Assembly (NCBI GenBank): GCA_028023455.1
Contig: JAQFVV010006197.1
Coordinates: 13,515,254-13,579,253, forward strand
Length of the DNA: 64,000 bases
From: Epiperipatus broadwayi
Taxonomy: Eukaryota > Onychophora > Udeonychophora > Euonychophora > Peripatidae
Direction: 5' to 3'
A program made the translations under genes and the position numbers. A model generated the notes under the pieces. That model had not been told where the DNA came from. It ran no database searches and worked only from the letters and a program-made list of their open reading frames with translations. Shown piece after piece: positions 45,690 through 55,800 of the stretch. How positions within the stretch are numbered: the stretch's first letter is position 1; each line of letters opens with the position of its first letter.

Positions 45690-47655
45690 ATTACATATTG
45701 CCACAATGGGTTGACTTAAAATAATTATTCGCAATTATCATACAAGCAGCTTTCTTGAATTTCATTCTTTGCACCTTTTCCTTTCTATCCAATATTTTTG
45801 TATTTTTCCAATTGAACATATGGTCATTAGTATATATATAGTAAAACACATCTGTTTTTTCTCTTTTAACCATTAGTGTTCTTTCAATTATTTTTCAACA
45901 CGCTGATAGGTCTTACCAATATACTTTCACATTCACATGGTATTTTATAGATGCAGTTTTTGTTTTCAGCATTTTCCAGTTTAGGCTTGGTAAAAGTTAG
46001 AATGCCTCAAAGTGAGTATGGTTTTGGAAAACTGTTCTAATGTTATATTGATTGCACATTTTCCTTAATTTGTCTGTCATTCCTGTTATGTATGAATACA
46101 CTACAGTACCAGTAATTGTTTTTTCTTTTATTGTCTATTAAAGATTTTTTTGATGACAGCTGATGAATAACCATTCTTCATGAGAGTTTGTTCTATGTAA
46201 ATCTTTTCATTTTCCAAATCACTGGTTTCTGAACAAACTTTCTTTGCTCTTTTTCATAATGATAGTATAATTCCATGTTTTGTGATTTTGGATGATTGGA
46301 TGTATATGCCAAGTACTTGCCAGTGTATGTTAGCTTTTTATAAACTGTTGATTTTATTTTGTCCCAAGGGGGTTTTGTCATAAGAACATCTAATAATGCC
46401 AATTTTTGTTCTGATTCCATTATGAATTTAATTGAAGGAGATATGTTATTGATGTGCATCTAGAATGATTGTAATTATGCTTATCCATGTGACTATACCA
46501 CAAATATTTCATAAACATAGCAAAAACACACTTCAAGTGGAAATGGAGTATTGTTCATAGTCTTATGTTTTCTTCCATGTATATGCTATTCAGCAAGAGT
46601 GACAGTGGCAATCCCATGACCTTCCCTTGATTTTTCTGGAAGAATTCTGAGTTATTTTGAAAATACATTGTTGTTATGCAGAATGTTAATAGTTCCATTA
46701 TACTATAAATAGATAGAGTTGTTCTGGTTTGTAGACTATTCTAGACAATGCTTCATCACATAGTTCATTATAAATAAACTTTCCAATATGTTAGTTCTTT
46801 CCATTTTTATGTCCCTGACTAATTCTACAAAGTGCTTAGAATTCTGACAAAGGACTGTGTTCTGTATAAAAAAGGTCTAAGAACTTTGAGAAGAAATTTC
46901 AAAATTTGACATGGTGAATTTCTAAAATGAACAATAGGTCTTAATGGAACATTGTCTTGATGGATTTTAGGTAGTCCATAAAGATGAAGAGTTTTGCTGA
47001 AATACAAAGTTAATTTTCTTTTTTCTGAATCACTGAAATACCTGTGGTACTTCCTGATTAATGCTTGTAACTTTACTTCTGTACTTGGAATTAAATTTTT
47101 GTCACTTTTTTGTATTGGCCTGCTGTGAGATGTTTTTGTATTTTATCATAATCAGTTTTATCCATTATAACTATAGAGTTACCTTTGTCAGCAGGGAGAA
47201 TGATTATCTTGTTTGAGAAATTTAATAGTTTTCTTCTCATCACATGAAATGTTTGATTTCTGTTTTTGATGTCTCTCAAGTTCTTTTAATTCTCTGGCAT
47301 AATTCTGTGCTTTTTCCAAAGGCAGTTTTGGGGTAACTTCCTCAGTGGCTACCATTATATCCAGTAATGGGACAATAAATGGTATAATGATGAAGTTTAA
47401 ATCTTTTCCAAGAACAGAATTCAGCAGCTGTAAGATGTTTAGAGCCAATATTTTTCATTGATGAAGCTGATAGATTGTTTGTTAAAAGAATGACTTTTGA
47501 CCTGCCCATGTAGATTTACAATCTTCTTCTGATATTTTTTTATCCTTCCATGTAATTTACAATATGATTTTTTCACTGCTTGATAAACTCTTGAGAAGTC
47601 TTCATGTATAAGTTTATTTTTTAAAAAACATTCCACATTTCTAGTGAAATCCAAG
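45690..47655 (-). pseudogene. Penelope-like reverse transcriptase + GIY-YIG endonuclease relic
   Basis: Minus-strand blocks in family order are: LTAAEFCS-like region with LNFIIIPFIVPLLDI (about 47400), the conserved N-terminal motif of Penelope ORFs; IILPADKGNSIVIMDKTDYD (about 47200); LYGLPKIHQDNVPLRPIVH (about 46985); LTTxYFQ-like TTMYFQNNSEFFQ and VMGLPLSLLLNSIYMEE (about 46640); the catalytic box, degraded from YVDD to YVYE (about 46530); NISPSIKFIMESEQKLALLD (about 46445) and YTGKYLAYTSNHPKS. At the end is a GIY-YIG domain, CIYKIPCECE (about 45945), followed by HMFNWKNTKILDRKEKVQ (about 45800). Many frameshifts and stops. The catalytic Asp pair is lost, so it is inactive. The size is near that of a complete Penelope ORF. 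Confidence 0.85.
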
Positions 47656-47664
47656 TTTTGATAA

Positions 47665-48000
47665 TGGGAAAACCATTAAACAAAAACTGCATCTATGAAG
47701 TACCATGTGAATGTGGAAGAAAGCATATTGGTAAGACTTATCATCCCATTGAACAGCAATTCAAAGAACCCAAACTAATGACTAAAAGAGAATAATCAAA
47801 TGTATTTACAGTAGAACATGTATGAATCATCAAATGTTCAATTGGGAAAATACAAAAATATTGGATAGAGAGGAAAATGTTAAAAAAAAAAAAAAAATCA
47901 AGAAAGCTGCTCATATGCTAATGACAAATAATTCTTTAAGTTAACTTAGTGTGGTGTATATAATGTATGGTAACCTCTAATTAGCCTCACTCTTAGAAAA
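47665..48000 (+). pseudogene. Second, inverted Penelope GIY-YIG fragment
   Basis: The + strand encodes NCIYEVPCECGRKHIGKTYH (about 47684-47743), the GIY-YIG nuclease start with the Cys pair typical of Penelope elements. QFKEPKLMTKRE and, after a stop, NVFTVEHV, SIGKIQKYWIERK and KKAAHMLMTNN-like sequence follow. It is about 85% alike by eye to the same part of the minus copy at 45690-45980, and better preserved in the CxC motif. Only the 3' third of the ORF is present. Confidence 0.85.
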
Positions 48001-48049
48001 AAGTATTAAAAAAATTTAAAGGATCCAGAAGGATTTGAACAAACTCTCA

Positions 48050-48371
48050 CAGATAAGTATATGAAATTTCTACTATCTGTTGCCTTTGACAGAATATCTC
48101 ACCTGGTTAGAATATTGCCTTAAAATTCAATTTTTAAGAATCTAAAGAAGTAAGTTTGATTCCTAGCTAGTATTGTCACTGGTCAGGCCAGCAACACCTG
48201 GAGAAAATTGGAGAATATTACTCAAAACTGTAATTCGTAACTTATGTTATCTATCTGTATGTTATTATCAACAAGTTGTTTGTATTTGAAAAGTTTAAAT
48301 AAAGTTTAACATTTTCTATACATTCAAAATTTAATGATAGATGATGAAAAAAGATCAACATATTATCACAT
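48050..48371 (+). repeat. Penelope 3' tail, right (plus) copy, with tRNA-like block
   Basis: Contains TCACCTGGTTAGAATATTGC (A-box-like, about 48099) and AGTTTGATTCC (B-box-like, about 48152) about 50 bp apart, then GGCCAGCAACACCTGG and the shared tail ending TTTTCTATACATTC. The same block order is on the minus copy. Confidence 0.75.
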
Positions 48372-48394
48372 CTAATAAACTATTGCTTTTTTGT

Positions 48395-49235
48395 GCCAGT
48401 TATTTTTCTGGCAGTTCTTATTGGAGTATAAATTCATCTTATTGATTTTAATCAACTCTGAACAATCTTCAAAATATATTAATATTTTAAAATGATTTGC
48501 AAGTTCAAATTTAAATTCATTGAATGCTTTTTGTTCTTAGTTTTCTATTAATTCATATCTTATATCTCACTAATAATGATTACTTCTTGCATTGAGTGTA
48601 TTAAAAACGTAATCTTGAAATATGTATTTACTCAATAAAAATTTCCAATACTGCTGTATTTTTATTTGGATGCTTCCACTTTCATTTTCTTTTAGTATTT
48701 TTGTCAAAGAATTTATAATTTAGTTTTTTTTCTCTGAACTACAAAAATCGATCTATGTCTTTTCATTTCTATCACCATAATAAATTTATCTACAGCATCT
48801 TAATTTTTCAGTTGTTTACCAATTCTAGCATTGAAATATTCTGTGATAATTTTAAAATGTTTAATTTGATCAAGAATTTTATTTATTCAGATAAAAATCC
48901 TTTATTTCATCATCGCAATAGAGCTTGTTGAGGCATATACCTGAATTATCTGCATTTTATATCTTTTGTTAATTTGAATAATTATTCTTGGCCCTCTAAT
49001 ATACAATCAATCTCTATAGTGTTGTTTTTTCCATTTCACTTAGAATAAATCTCACATCAATTGTGCCTTCAATAATTATGCCTTTACACTAAACTATGTG
49101 TCTACTTTTTAAAACAACTGTCTCTTCATCCTTTAATATTCCATATAATAATAGAGAATTCTACTTCCAATTGATACAATATTACTTCACTTTAAAGTGA
49201 TCTGAAATTATAGGTAACTAAAGTTTGTTATTGAG
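48395..49235 (-). pseudogene. LINE apurinic-type endonuclease domain relic
   Basis: Minus-strand blocks: INKRYKMQIIQVYASTSS (about 48970-48920), the APE-type IQVYAPT motif; FKIITEYFNARIGK (about 48855), the GDFNAxIG motif with Gly-Asp changed to Glu-Tyr; KKMKVEASK near the KxTWxHP region (about 48690); FKITFLIHSMQ near the catalytic SDH-side region. Stops interrupt it. This is the 5' half of the LINE whose RT lies at 43555-45335. Confidence 0.75.
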
Positions 49236-49849
49236 TCACAACTGGAATCATCAGTCAGAAGATTATTAATACCCTCTGTCTATGATTATCCAGTGCTTTG
49301 GTTGATGACTTTCCTAGTCTATTTTGAGCAAAGGCTATAATTTAGTTTTGTATATCATGATTATAACATCTAATAAAAAATAATTCATATACATTCATCC
49401 TGTCTCCAAGAAAACTTAACTGATATTTCACTTAAAAACTATCAGGCAGTTGAAAAAAGAAATCATATTGTTTTTTGATCTTAAGCTCACAGATAAAACC
49501 CCCATTAAACTTATATTGGCTGACATATGTTGGTGAGCAGCTCATTTATATTTGTTTACTATATGAATAATTACATAAGATGCAACATTAAGAATGTATG
49601 GAGCATATATTATCAGTTTACCCTACTTTATTCTTTTAAGACCTGAAAGAGGAATCAAAAGATCCTTCACTTAACTGCAAGCTTCTTTCTGCAGTCTTAT
49701 TAGACCTATACTGCAGTATTTTAAAATTTTCATGTAACAGTAATAAGCTTGTTAGTAAGGATGCATATAAATAATATTATTTGATTATATAATAAATGCA
49801 GAATAATCAAAAAGTTATTGCTTTGTAAATCATGATATTTGAGCACGAA
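49236..49849. other. AT-rich DNA, nothing recognised
   Basis: Possibly the 5' part of the LINE, too eroded to read. Confidence 0.4.
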
Positions 49850-49935
49850 ATTATAATTGAAGCTTTGATCCAGGATCTTTTAATTTTTGAATTGGTCCCA
49901 CTATCATTACACTAAAGTATATGGAGCATTATACT
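49850..49935 (-). repeat. tRNA-derived SINE relic
   Basis: On minus, TTAGTGTAATGATAGTGGGA resembles an A box (TAGxGxAATGGTAGxGC) and AGATCCTGGATCAAAGC lies in the B-box position. Weak. Confidence 0.35.
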
Positions 49936-50189
49936 AAATTAATTAAAACTAAAATTTTAACATTTAAAAATTTTATATATAATTTTAACACTTTCTTTAA
50001 ACTTTTTAAAGAGTAACTTATTATAATTATTTAGAATTTTATAATAAATTTTGTTTTATGACATTATGATTTTTGAATTATTCACATTTTTCTTTTAAAA
50101 GCAAAATGAAACAAATTTCTCTAAAATAAATGATTTAGAATTAAATAAAATTGCATTTACATAATAGAATGAAAGGAAATGTTATTATA

Positions 50190-51130
50190 GGTGAAAAAGC
50201 TGAGGTATTTGAAATGAAATTGAGGTTAAAAAGGATGTGTACTAGCTCCAACCTTGTTTTCAATTTTTGTGACAGTTGTCTTTGGAACTGTTTATAATTG
50301 GCTTAATAAAACAGGAATCAAAATGCATACAAGTTTTATATTGAATATTTTAATATGAATTGATTAAAAATGAAAACAAAAGCATATTGGATTCTGGATT
50401 TACAATATGCTGATGATTGTGCTATTTTTCCAGTTTAAAAGATGATTTACACAATGTGCTTAATGTTTTGAATGTAACATTTAAAGACTTTGGTACAATA
50501 ATTAATGTTCAAAAAATTATCAGCCAGTGATGAAAGAAAAGTCCTTAGCATCTTTTAGCTTGGATGTTTTTCGACTTAAGAATGTAAATAAATTTAACTA
50601 CCTTGTTAGTTTGTAAGTGGAAAAAGAAAACTTAGCTATCAAGGTGCAACAGACACTCAATGCACTATTGCTTTTAACAATTTAAAATATAGATTATTTC
50701 ATCATAGGTAAATAAGTGCTGCAACTAAGTTATTTGTACATAGTGGTGTTACTTTACTTAATTTATTATTTGGAAGTGATCAACACAACAAAGTTTCGTT
50801 TAGGGACATTCTGCAAAATTTAAAAAAATACAAAATATCAGCAATCTATTCTTGATCTATGAATTATCCTTGTTTCTGAAACATACAATAATAGATAATA
50901 AGTTTACTATTTGGTCACCCTTGATTATGAATGAGCTATCTTAAGACTTTAAAGGTTAAAGTATTTCATACATTTTAAAATATAGTAAGAGCAGCATTTC
51001 TGTTGAAAAAATATCTTTAAATCTTATCATGCAGTCTTCATGACATAGTTTTTAATCACATTCCTGGAATGCTCATAATTTCCAAATTCTTAACTAAGCA
51101 ATCTGAATTTTACAGAAAAACTACATGTAT
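50190..51130 (+). pseudogene. LINE reverse transcriptase relic, GCVLAPTLFS to C-terminus
   Basis: GCVLAPTLFSIFVTVVFGTV (50235-50294) is the RT block before the catalytic box, and LDLQYADDCAIF (50395-50430) is the intact catalytic box in another frame. LKNVNKFNYLVSL (about 50578-50616) matches the LxxVxxFxYLGS block. Then ISAATKLFVHSGVTLLNLLF (about 50717) and FRDILQNLKKYKI follow. At least three frameshifts. Same family as 35205-36165 and 32225-32345. Confidence 0.8.
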
Positions 51131-51493
51131 TTACTTTTATTATATTTTTTTAATGAGAGAAGTTATTAATTGGTTTTATAATGTAGTATGGAACTATCCC
51201 ATTTAACCATTAACTATTTAATTAATCCTAAAGACAACTCTAAACAACTACTTTTAGTTGTAAAGTAGTCTTCAGCAGATCAGCATATCAATAGTTCTAT
51301 ACTGCACAAAAGAATAAGAATCTTTTTAGCAGCTTCTTAAAGTAATTTATATGTCAGATAAAATATAAATCAATTATCGTGACTCACTTCTGGTTCATCT
51401 GGAGATAGAAATGATAGGCTACCTATAAGTGCCCAATAGTCTTATAATTTATAGTTTGTTTTAAAGTGGTTTGGATGGGTGAAAGATGTGAAT

Positions 51494-51546
51494 ATATATC
51501 TTTTCTGATGAGGGCAGAGTTCAAAATGTGTCAAGTGGAGATTTAT
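51494..51546 (+). ncRNA. Type I hammerhead ribozyme-like motif H3, one core base changed
   Basis: Stem I 5' strand is ATCT plus TTT (51498-51504), and CTGATGA lies at 51505-51511. Stem II is GGGC/GTTC with loop AGA (51512-51522) and has the normal G-C at 10.1/11.1. AAAA stands where GAAA is expected (51523-51526), then TGTG and the TC of a GUC triplet (51530-51532). The stem I 3' strand AAG, bulge, AGAT (51533-51542) pairs back. It differs from H1 and H2 in every stem, so it belongs to another family. G12 to A should inactivate it. Confidence 0.6.
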
Positions 51547-51549
51547 CAA

Positions 51550-52715
51550 TTTTTTATTAATAGGTAGATAATGTCTAGAATTATGGTGCATAAAAAATAA
51601 ACATAACTTGAATTAATTACATACGTGTATGTGTAAAAAATAGATGTTTCAAAACTTCTATAATACATTACAAAAATGAGCTAAAAAAGACGAAAATATT
51701 ACTAAGCTTGCTAATTGCCGGATTGTGAGTGTTTTCATGTTAGACTTTTAAGTACATGCAAAAAAAAAAACATGATTGTATTAATATACAATATAATTAA
51801 TCTCTTGTTCCTGAGTTTTGGAAACCAGTGTGTATAAGTAAATGTGTGTGCATTTGTGTATGTTGATACTACGTATCTCTTCATTTTTTTTTTTTCTTTT
51901 TGTAGCATTTATTTACCTTTTTTACTTTGTAGAAAACAGTCAATAAAAAATTCGATGTTTATGAAAACACCTGTTTCAAATGATTCAGTTTCTGTTTAGG
52001 TTTATTTCTAATTGATGACTCCATGCTAAATATTTTATTTAAAATCCTTTACGGTTTTTGATCAAAATCTGCTCATCTTCTTCTAATCAAGACTTTTATA
52101 GGATTTATTGCATTTAAGTAATACATACACTCTTAAGCAATTATTCTTAAGAATCTATTAATATGCAATCCAATTTGAATATTGTATTTAATAATATTTG
52201 GTTAAATAATGCCTTATGTCCAAATTAAATTATGTTTATTATTATTTGCACATTTATTAATGAAATATATATTAGGAAGGGAAGAATCAGATTTTTTTTT
52301 TTGTAAGTACCGAACAAACAATTTATTTGTTTATTAAATAATGATGATTTTTTATTTATTTTATAGCAGAAATGAAAAAAATAAATAAATTGAGTTATCT
52401 AAATCAATGATAGTTTTCTATTGTCTCTATTTACTGTTGAATGACTTAGGATAGGATTTTATATATTTTGTTATTATATTTTATCTATCTAACAGTCTTT
52501 TTTGGGGCTATAAATTATCAATACATAAATGTTTTGATGAGATAGAATTTTGTAATAATATTCTTCGATTACATATAGAGATGTGTATATTTTTGTACAC
52601 GCATGTGTATATTTATATATGTGTGTGAAAATAATGATTTAAAATTTTTTAAAATATATTTAAAAGATTTTGTTTTTTAAAAAACTTGAATTTCATAAAA
52701 AAAGTAATAGTTGTC
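51550..52715. other. AT-rich DNA, nothing recognised
   Basis: No feature could be supported. Confidence 0.5.
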
Positions 52716-52738
52716 ATTCACCGTCCTGAAGAAAAACT

Positions 52739-52897
52739 GTTGAAATGTAGTGAAGAAAATAAATAAAATAACATTGATAAAGTGCAAAATTGGTTATACA
52801 TTGAATTTATAAAGTTCCGTTGAAATGTAGTGAAGAAAATAAATAAAATAACATTGATAAAGTGCAAAATTGGTTATACATTGAATTTATAAAGTTC
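52739..52897 (+). repeat. Exact tandem duplication, 2 x 80 bp
   Basis: GTTGAAATGTAGTGAAGAAA starts at 52739 and again at 52819. The units agree to the base until AAAGTTC. The identity means a very recent event, or an assembly artefact. Confidence 0.95.
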
Positions 52898-55800
52898 TGC
52901 CATTAATAGGAGACACATTATTTTGAAATGCTCTTAAGGAGTAAAGTATGGATTTAAAAGCAACTAAATAAAGAACAAATAACCTACAATATCTTACCCT
53001 TTTGCTTTGTGTTTTTTTTCTGATTTATTCCATATGCATGGGATCAAAAAGACCGTGGCTCCAGCTAAAAAAAAATCAATTGTTCATTAAATAATCAATG
53101 CTGCATTGGCTATAGACTAATTATTTGAAAGAAAATATTTGCGAATTTTCAGTTATATTCTAAGGTTGAATTTAAAATAATTTGAAACATAAATAACTCT
53201 TTTTTCTTTCAGAAATTTAGAAGTGTAAATTAACCTATAGTTGCAACATTTAATATAAAAATAATTCATTCTGAAAATTCCATCTTTAATCAATTGTGCT
53301 AATTGCATTGTTTTTTTTTTATAAAATGTTATTGAAAAAGTAATAAGTTGACTTTACTTCAGTATTATAAATATAAATACAAAAAAAAAAAAATTCATTC
53401 TAACAGGATTTACCCACATTAAAAAGTATCTGGATATTACATTGAATCTGTGGCATGTTGATCATGAAATAACAAAAACCTAGCTTTCTCTAATAATTAC
53501 ATTTTTTTAATTATATATAACGTTTTCATAATAATAAAAAATGTCACAACTAAGCATTATATATTAACTTTTGATTGTATTTAAAAATGATAAAATCCAG
53601 CATATGTTTATTTTAACTGCTCATCCAATATTATATAATTGCTGCTTTCAAATGCTGTCTAATAATATTTTCTCATACTATTATAATTTTATCTTACATA
53701 AGCATAAATGGAAATATTTTTTTAATCAAATGCATACAGTTTTATAAAGTTATGTTCATGGCATCACAGTATAGTGAAACTGTAATATACATTGTATCAA
53801 TGTACATTATCCATAAAAAATGCCAATAAACAAAAAAATTAAAACATTTGTCAATTAATAAACTTTATAATAGGGCAACTTCTTTTTTTTGTCTAGAAAT
53901 ACCATATGTAGTCATGTTTATTAATAAACATTTCTCTGATTCACATTGAAAGCATGTTCATTTTATTCTTTTCTTTATTATTTTTATTAAATTTGATGTA
54001 TACAGTATTTCAATAAAATGTTTTCTAAGTGTAAATCTAAAAGTTTTGCAAAATTTAATAAAATTTGTAAAATATCTTTTTTTAAGTAATAAAATTAAAA
54101 GTTAACAACTATAAATTATTCTTTTATTGCATCTGCATTTTTAAAGTGAATTTAAATGAAAATTTAAAATATGTAATAGCAAGTAGGACTAACTACATAG
54201 ATTCTGAAATTGATACAAATGTAAAAACATCAAAACAATTAGACATTTCATTATTCATTTTATTTTTTTAAAAATAACAAAGACATAATATAGTAAATTT
54301 ATTATTTTTATTTTTTGAATGAATGTAAATCAGTAGACACACTGTAAATATATATGTAAATGTGATTTCTCAATATATTATTAATACTACATTATTATCT
54401 TTTAAAATTTTATTTAGAATATAATCTTAACTTATATAGACATATTACTCACAGAGAAAAGTCTGTGTTTTATAATATATATGCTTGTTGAAAAGTAACA
54501 TATATATGATATTGTTACAAAGCTTATCAACCAAGTGTGAGCTATATACACAATGCATGATGTATATGAGGAAGGCATGGAACAAAATATAACATATTAT
54601 GGATTCACTATAATTTGAAGATATTGGTAATGGACTATACTGTTATACAATTTTTTTGTGGAAGCAATTTTATAGTATAATGTTATGCCAGCTATGATAT
54701 GAAAGTATCTAGAGATATTTGTTAATAGTTTATACAATATTTTGTATCATATAGTAAGTTTTCTATTATCATTCAAATATTATGAAAAATATTTTTATTA
54801 AAATTATTATATGTCAGTGAAGTAAGAGTAATATTTTGATCTGCTCTTTGTTTTAATTTGTATTGTGTATTTTTTTTTATTGTCAAATTGTCAAAACTGA
54901 AAGAAAACTTAAATAAAAGTGTTTGCTGGAGGGAGATGCTACAGTTCATTGTTTATGTATTACCTTTTTAACAGCTATTTCTAATTTTTTTTAAATGTCA
55001 TCAAGTTCTTTCAGAAACTGAAATATGATTTAGATTAGGTTTAAACTCTAATCTCTTATAAGAATATGATTAAGCTTCAGATTTCTACAATGTAAAATGA
55101 TTGATTCTATAATTATTATATTCTTCTTCAAAATAAACTAACAATAAATGAAAAATTAACTATTGCCTTTAAAGGTTTCTCACATTTTTCTTTATTTCAT
55201 TTCATAATCATCAGATAATATTTTTATTTTGGAATAGGGCAAAAGGTCATGATCCTCTGTGATCTATGTATTGAATGAAACCATTAATAAAGAAAATGCA
55301 CATAAATCATATTATTTATATGCAAACTATGCACAATTCCACTATCACTTGATGATTTAATATTCTATATTTCAAGTCAATGTAACAAATATATTATCTT
55401 TCCAAAACTGATTATTTTTATTTTTATCAGTTTCACAGAAGTCTTATTTGATTAGATTGATCTTATATTTGTACTATATAGATAATTTCTTCGTTTAAAT
55501 AATTGATTTTTCAAGTTTACATTAATTCTCTTGTTGACTCAAATGTAACTCTAACAATGTTGTGACCACATTAACATATATTATTCTGAATTTGTGTATA
55601 GGTATGTTCATGGATTTGGAGTATGCTTTTTGGAAATGACTTTTTTTCCTGATACTTTTATAAATGTATACATTACTAGTATGATTTTGGATTGTTTTTT
55701 TAATCATCAAATAATTTCAAGTTATCACCTTAATATTTCTCATACAGCATAACATGATTGAAAGATATCTGAGATGAAATAACTTATAAGTTGACTCAAT

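Larger units (their letters stand above)
45346..48371. mobile_element. Penelope-like element unit with outward inverted 3' tails
   Basis: The left part is a nearly full ORF relic on minus (45690-47655), with its 3' tail running left to about 45346. The right part is an inverted GIY-YIG plus tail on plus (47665-48371). The tails share the tRNA-like block, CCAGCAACACC, TTTGAAAAGTTTAAATAAAG and TTTTCTATACATTC. CTGATAAACT (45336-45345) and CTAATAAACT (48372-48381) flank the unit as a likely 10-bp target duplication with one mismatch. This means both halves inserted as one unit into the LINE. Confidence 0.8.
43555..49235 (-). mobile_element. LINE (endonuclease + RT type) split by nested insertions
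   Basis: On the minus strand the order is endonuclease domain (49235-48395), Penelope unit (48371-45346), RT domain first half (45335-44500), H2 insertion (44486-44303), RT second half and C-terminus (44290-43555). The two outer LINE parts fit one element read 5' to 3'. The left-over order shows that Penelope and H2 both inserted into a pre-existing LINE. Confidence 0.75.

Noticed and set aside
48380-49230. Independent host gene encoding a nuclease
   Set aside because: The endonuclease-like motifs are those of LINE APE domains, are full of stops, and line up with the RT of the same LINE across the Penelope insertion.
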